This document shows positions 1-20,048 of a stretch of 20,048 nt of DNA, piece after piece; positions within the stretch are counted from its first letter, which is position 1; each line of letters begins with the position of its first letter. Made by a program: the position numbers and the translations under genes. The notes beneath the pieces were generated by a model. The model saw only the letters and a list, made by a program, of their open reading frames with translations. It did not search any database and was not told the origin of the DNA. The DNA is from Apostichopus leukothele (Eukaryota > Echinodermata > Holothuroidea > Aspidochirotida > Stichopodidae). The DNA lies in assembly GCA_010014835.2 (NCBI GenBank), contig JAAAKB020000001.1, forward strand, positions 560,497 through 580,544, read 5' to 3'.

Positions 1-617
1 TTGCGAGTTGTGGGTGGTGGGAGAGAAATAAGGAAGCTGGGCGGAGGGTGGGGGGGGGGGTGGTGGGGGGGGGGGGTGTGGGGAGGCGGGTTAGGTGCAC
101 CTGATATCTGAGTGAGTGATGGAGTTGACTGTTCCCAAATTTAAGAAGGTAGGAACTGTCCTCCCGTGAAAGTAACATATTACTGTAGTTTTTTTATACA
201 TGTTTGTTTGTACATTATCTGTATTCACCTCGTACAGATATCAACAATTTATAAACAGAGATCTACAAGGAGGACGATACCCAAAGAGAAAATAATTGAA
301 CGTTTTTGTTAATATCGACCTAAAACAGGATTTCCACTGAATTGTCATATATTAACCATAAATTGGTAATGATGAATGGAAAGAAAATGGTACATTTGGG
401 ACAACAAAACAAAGAAATTGCAACTGTATAGGATAACAATATAAGAATTACAATTTTTCTAATTTTTTTTAAAATGATAGTTCAATTGAAATTATATACT
501 TTCAATTAGGGGCAGAGATAAACATGTATATACTGGCTGTTGAAATGTTATTTTCCTCATTGTGCTTGGGCATGGTGACATCAACAAGTTTACGTATTTG
601 CTATCTTTCACTCGCAG
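1..617 (+). other. Intron (3' part) with G-rich tract; no upstream exon
   Basis: This is non-coding sequence upstream of the first visible exon. Positions 39-90 are nearly pure G with T/A interruptions (runs of 11 and 12 G). The remainder is AT-rich with no myosin codons in any frame, so the exons for the N-terminal SH3-like domain and the start of the motor lie further upstream. The intron enters the next exon in phase 1 through the acceptor tttcactcgcag. Confidence 0.8.
39..90 (+). repeat. G-rich low-complexity tract
   Basis: The tract contains G runs of 11 (50-60) and 12 (65-76) plus several shorter runs, with potential to form a G-quadruplex in the DNA coding strand and in the RNA. It is also the kind of sequence where base-count errors are common. 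Confidence 0.85.
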
Positions 618-16678
<16,061 letters not shown>

Positions 16679-17700
16679 GTAAGAAGCATCAACTCTGCCA
16701 GTCCTAACCAGCCTAGCCTATCCAATAACATCCACTTTCTTCGCACTCCTCTCTGCTTTTTAGCACAAATGCTTCCCTTTCTACTCCAACAAAGCATTTC
16801 TGCCCGATTCAATATGACAGCTATCAACACACCCACCCATTAGCATGCTATTTTGGCTAGTGATTGCAAATTTAAAAAAAAAAAAAAAACTAGGCATGAA
16901 AAGCAAAAGCAAAAATAACTTGCTGATAAAATGCAATTAAATGAAATGAAGATTCTCATATTAATATTCATGGTTAGTCGCAGCCTATCTGAATATTGAT
17001 AATTTCAGAACGATCTGGCTGCCTGAATATTCATGACTTAATAACAACCTGGCTGTCTGTTTATTGCTTGGCCTTCTCACACAGACTGAAATGAAAACAT
17101 TGCTTCAACCTTCTGCTTATCATAAATTTTGCACATGCTCAATAAAACCATTTTTTGACTCATCATTGCCCTCTGCAAACAATAAAAGCATTTTGAGAAA
17201 GAAAAGCAAAGTCTCCCAACACCTTTTTTTCCCTTAGCATTATCAATATATCAGAAGCATAAAATATTCCAAAGTATTTCACTTGCCTGTGAATGGCTGT
17301 TTTGCATGAAATCGATTTAAACTGGCTAAAAATATTTTACTGCTTACTGACAGAGCTTACCTCGTAAATAGACGAAACTCCTCATAAATGACCCTAGCAA
17401 CCACTAACTGAAGTAGTATCATAATTTGGATGCCCAAGAACCTTTTTTTTTTCCTTTTCTGTTTTGTGGATTAATAGATTTATTTCCTGTAAATAGAAGT
17501 TGCATGCAGATCTTAAAAGTCTTCCTCTAAAGTATCAATCCCTCCCTTTCACACAAAGTTTGCCGGATTGCAAATTTGTCCTCGGTAGATAAATTCCTGG
17601 CAATACCTGCAGCTGATATAAACATTAGTAGCAGCTGTGACCTTTGACCTCTGACCTGCATTTTGATTGTTTATTGTGTCTTTCTCCCGTATACCTGTAG
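16679..17700 (+). other. Intron between the two loop 2 exons, 1.0 kb
   Basis: Non-coding. It has an A17 run at about 16873-16889, imperfect repeats containing TGAATATT and ATTCATG at 16960-17036, TGCATG at 17303 and 17501, and, close to its 3' end, two CAGCTG E-boxes and a triple TGACCT repeat. No further loop 2 version was found in it. Confidence 0.75.
17610..17657 (+). promoter_or_regulatory. Candidate cis-element cluster: two CAGCTG E-boxes and triple TGACCT direct repeat
   Basis: CAGCTG occurs at 17610-17615 and 17632-17637. Directly after the second one come three perfect TGACCT units at 17638, 17645 and 17652, each separated by one base (on the other strand AGGTCA-x-AGGTCA-x-AGGTCA). 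DR1 spacing of AGGTCA is the known site type for RXR/HNF4/COUP-TF nuclear receptors, and CAGCTG is a preferred MyoD-family E-box. The arrangement is seen; enhancer function is inferred. It may instead belong to a dispersed repeat. Confidence 0.4.
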
Positions 17701-17753
17701 CTGGATTGCCTGGAAAACAAAAGAAGATCAAGACAATTAGCGGCGGTCACAGG
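17701..17753 (+). CDS. Candidate alternative loop 2 exon, version 2 (SGLPGKQKKIKTISGGHR)
   Basis: After a good pyrimidine tract and cctgtag, this 53-nt stretch starts with CT and ends in phase 0 before GT, exactly the phases of the exon at 16620-16678. Joined to the same upstream exon it reads (T|CT) S then GLPGKQKKIKTISGGHR. KTISGGHR lines up with QTVSALHR of version 1, and GKQKKIK replaces GKKKKGGS, so the loop is two residues shorter, lacks the Gly pair and carries Ile and Gln among the lysines. The two exons would be mutually exclusive in a normal protein, since using both would duplicate the loop. The donor AGG|gtcggc is weak, suggesting it needs an enhancer. Scallop muscle myosin is a known case of alternative loop 2 exons. 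Confidence 0.8.
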
Positions 17754-17774
17754 GTCGGCATGAACCTAAGCTTA

Positions 17775-17780
17775 TGCATG
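17775..17780 (+). promoter_or_regulatory. TGCATG (Rbfox-type splicing element) 21 nt after loop 2 exon version 2
   Basis: TGCATG starts 22 nt after the last base of the exon ending at 17753. UGCAUG is the established binding site of Rbfox RNA-binding proteins, which in animals commonly promote inclusion of an exon lying just upstream of the site, notably in muscle and neurons. Nothing comparable lies close to the version 1 exon. Confidence 0.45.
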
Positions 17781-18438
17781 CTTTGCTTCTCTGTTTTGAC
17801 TGGCAGAATACACACATTTTTTTGTCTGTTTTTTTCTTGTCTTGCTTTACATTTTTCATCAAAAGTTATGGACTTGCAAGTCTAACAACAAAATGAGCGA
17901 AAATCACGAACTCACAAAAAAAATTTAAAAAAGATGTCATACTTTGCCACATTTTCAGACCCAAAAGATGTTCTCTCTGGTGTATTTTGAGCAATTAAGA
18001 ACCAAGCGAAATGATGAAAACATTTCGTCTATTCATCAATGTTCTATGTCAATTATCAGTGCTTGGATCATTGTTGGGTTGTTATCATCTGAGGCCAATA
18101 TTCTGCTTGATGTTAGCTTTAAAACAGTTGAAAAATAGTTGAAAAAATTGTGCCTCATTTGTAATACCAGGAAGCCACAGCATATAAACTTAGCCACTAG
18201 AAAGGTCTTCTATCATTCCATTTCTATAAGCTTTTTCATATTCTTCCGTTGAACTTTTCTTCAAAATTGATATAACAGTAAACAAGGGAGAACACCTTAA
18301 AACATCTCTCATGGGGAAAAGTTCAAGAATTAGATGTGCAAACAGTCTTATTGTCAAAACAATAGCCAGTGATGAATTATGACTGATACTTTATATGAAC
18401 TAAAAGCTTCCAAAACTTACACAGACAAAGAAACGTTT

Positions 18439-18563
18439 TGCATGTAGGCTTGCAAGCCCAATCTGAAGCCTGCATTTGCCTGTTAAGTTTTCGCCTGCAT
18501 CTGCATGTAGGGTATCTGCATGCACGTCAACTGTCCTCGTTCATTTTTTTAGTAATATGCATG
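18439..18563 (+). promoter_or_regulatory. Cluster of four TGCATG motifs in intron
   Basis: TGCATG occurs at 18439, 18502, 18517 and 18558 within 125 bp, about 0.7-0.8 kb downstream of the version 2 loop 2 exon. The stretch also repeats GCATGTAGG and GCCTGCAT units. It could be a distal Rbfox-dependent splicing enhancer or merely a degenerate local repeat. Confidence 0.35.
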
Positions 18564-19182
18564 GAGAAACATTACATCATATCCAAAAATAGCTTCTTGA
18601 TAAAAGTCAGGGGTTTTCCCTTTTAGAAAGTTAATTCTTTTGGGTGGCTGCTGTTCATGTTTAGTTTTTACAGCCGGCTTTTTTGGTAAATGACCGCTTC
18701 TCCTGTAATTTACTGACGTACCTCAACTTCTGCCTGATTTGATTCTGTTCCGCCATTAGAAAGAAAAAGAAAACCCTGTGAAGGCTTTAATAGTCCATAT
18801 TTTCGAAAACCCACAAAATTTTCTCTCAAAAGTGGTTAGACTGTTGCTAAAAACTGGAGTATAGTTTTAATTACCAGACCTAGCTGACCTCATGCATTAT
18901 CTAATATATTTATTTTCAATTTTCTCACATAAAAATTCCTCTAACTGCTTTGGAATCATCGGTTTACTAGTATTCAAGAAATAGACATTTTATGGATGTT
19001 GGGGCCACATTCTATATTGAGTTCTTTTAGAAGTCATGATAAAGAGTACTTAATGCTTTGCTTAAATATTACCCACAAAAAAACAAGCTACAACCAGCAC
19101 ATCTGTGTGGCGATTTGTATCCCGGAAACCTCTAACCTTCACACTGAACATTAAAATTAATGCATCCTGCAAAGAATCTATA

Positions 19183-19518
19183 ACTTGGCTGCTATTCCAA
19201 ATCATTGCATATTTTATTAAATAGCAATATAACATTAGTTAACATGGAATATCTGCAAGATAATGATGTCATTTCCTCATTTATCACAACATTCCTTTTT
19301 TCCATTTCTCGCTAGATGCATGGCTCCAATGTGTATAGATTGATATATACCATTAGAAAATCATCCCACTTGGCTGCTATTCCAAATCATTGCATATTTT
19401 ATTAAATAGCAATATAACATTAGTTGACATGGAATATTTCTGCAGGATAATGATGTCATTTCCACATTATATCACAACATTCCTTTTTTCCATTTCTCGC
19501 TAGATGCATGGCTCCAAT
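19183..19518 (+). repeat. Direct duplication, about 150 bp, with 37-bp spacer
   Basis: Unit 1 (19183-19330) and unit 2 (19368-19518) share acttggctgctattccaaat at one end and gctagatgcatggctccaat at the other, with only a handful of substitutions and small indels. A spacer of 37 bp (19331-19367) lies between them. There are no terminal inverted repeats or coding sequence, so this is a local intronic duplication, not a recognised mobile element. Confidence 0.92.
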
Positions 19519-20048
19519 TTCTTTTTTACTTTTCCAAATTTCTTGCCGCCAGTAGATTTCAAATTACAGTACCATATATCCGATAGTTCATTTTTTTTCC
19601 AATTATTTCTCGTTGGTATTACCCACAATGCATTTTCAAGATGTTTGGCAACCGTTCAGCAGACAACTATCAATGTCTCCTTTCACCCTTATCACGACGA
19701 ATTCAAGAAATGGAATTGCTGATCTATGTCTTCACATAAGGACAAAAAATTCGCCCTTTTCAATAGGAATGATTTGTCCTCACTTTTGTCAATGGTTTTT
19801 AAACATTGTAATAAATGAGATTTATGAAGTTAGCCACTTTACCGTGGAGAAGCTTAGTATCCTCCACGATTTGACTGAAAATTTATCAATTTAAGCAAGA
19901 CATGCCTACTTACATGTCTCCCCAGCTTCTCAACATTCCCACTATTTCATGGGTCTGCAGTTGTCTACTGGATGAATTTCAAGCAAGATTCATGAATGGA
20001 TTCCAACCCTACACTTTTTATTTGCTATCGTCCTGTTATGCATATTTT

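Larger units (their letters stand above)
17754..20048 (+). other. Intron (5' part), at least 2.3 kb, TGCATG-rich
   Basis: No exon encoding the expected continuation (E-S/N-LxKLMTNLRxTxPHFVRC) was found, so it lies beyond the window. The sequence contains seven TGCATG hexamers (17775, 18439, 18502, 18517, 18558, 19317, 19505), two of them in copies of a local duplication. Open frames at 19504-19722 and 19613-19894 show no recognisable domain. A short hairpin with a 7-bp stem (CGTGGAG/CTCCACG) lies at 19843-19868. Confidence 0.7.

Noticed and set aside
18760-18791. Lysine/arginine-rich stretch AAAGAAAAAGAAAA after an AG as a third loop 2 exon
   Set aside because: With the phase 1 donor at 15294 the first codon would be T|AA, a stop, and there is no LHR-like tail or donor in the right phase.
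19843-19868. Hairpin CGTGGAG / CTCCACG
   Set aside because: A 7-bp stem with a 12-nt loop is expected by chance in 20 kb and has no terminator or RNA-gene context in a eukaryotic intron.
19613-19894. 93-codon open frame near the 3' end of the window
   Set aside because: The first codon is TTG, no domain or transposon motif is recognisable, and the phase and sequence do not fit the next myosin exon (ESLxKLMTNL).

Overview
The window is a slice of a large, intron-rich animal gene on the + strand: the N-terminal half of the motor domain of a striated-muscle-type myosin II heavy chain. Thirteen consecutive exons (618-16678) join in frame with GT-AG borders and give about 483 codons, roughly residues 170 to 650 of a canonical muscle myosin. 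They run from just before the P-loop (GESGAGKT) through switch I (NDNSSRF), switch II (DIAGFE) and the relay helix to the lysine-rich actin-binding loop 2. The first coding exons and everything after loop 2 (SH1/SH2 helices, converter, lever arm, rod) lie outside the window. No other gene, RNA gene, CRISPR array or intact mobile element was recognised.

Organism: long AT-rich introns (188 bp to 4.0 kb), many poly-C/poly-G and short simple repeats, and an invertebrate-style muscle motor ([26 protein letters not shown]) point to a marine invertebrate. An echinoderm or other invertebrate deuterostome is my best guess; this is inference, not proof. A 28-nt exon just before the P-loop matches the tiny exon known at the same place in vertebrate sarcomeric MYH genes.

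Layout: 1-617 intron with a G-rich tract; 618-645 tiny exon; 3761-3872 P-loop exon; 7913-8005 switch I exon; 9584-10451 three close exons; 11223-11918 two exons; 12643-12890 a 124-bp tandem duplication that copies the 3' end of an intron plus the first 69 nt of the switch II exon; 12822-12971 the complete switch II exon; 13670-13840 relay exon; 14184-14369 and 15171-15294 lower/upper 50K exons; 16620-16678 loop 2 exon; 17701-17753 a second, phase-compatible loop 2 exon; 17754-20048 intron.

The most interesting part is 16620-18570. It holds two loop 2 exons that look mutually exclusive, giving one gene two different actin-contact loops. The second exon has a weak 5' splice site, a TGCATG (Rbfox-type) element 21 nt downstream and a dense TGCATG cluster further on. 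A triple TGACCT direct repeat with two CAGCTG E-boxes lies just upstream of it. The exon duplication at 12643-12890 is the second notable point: it should produce a premature stop if its upstream acceptor is used, so it is either a real regulatory or damaging duplication or an assembly artefact.
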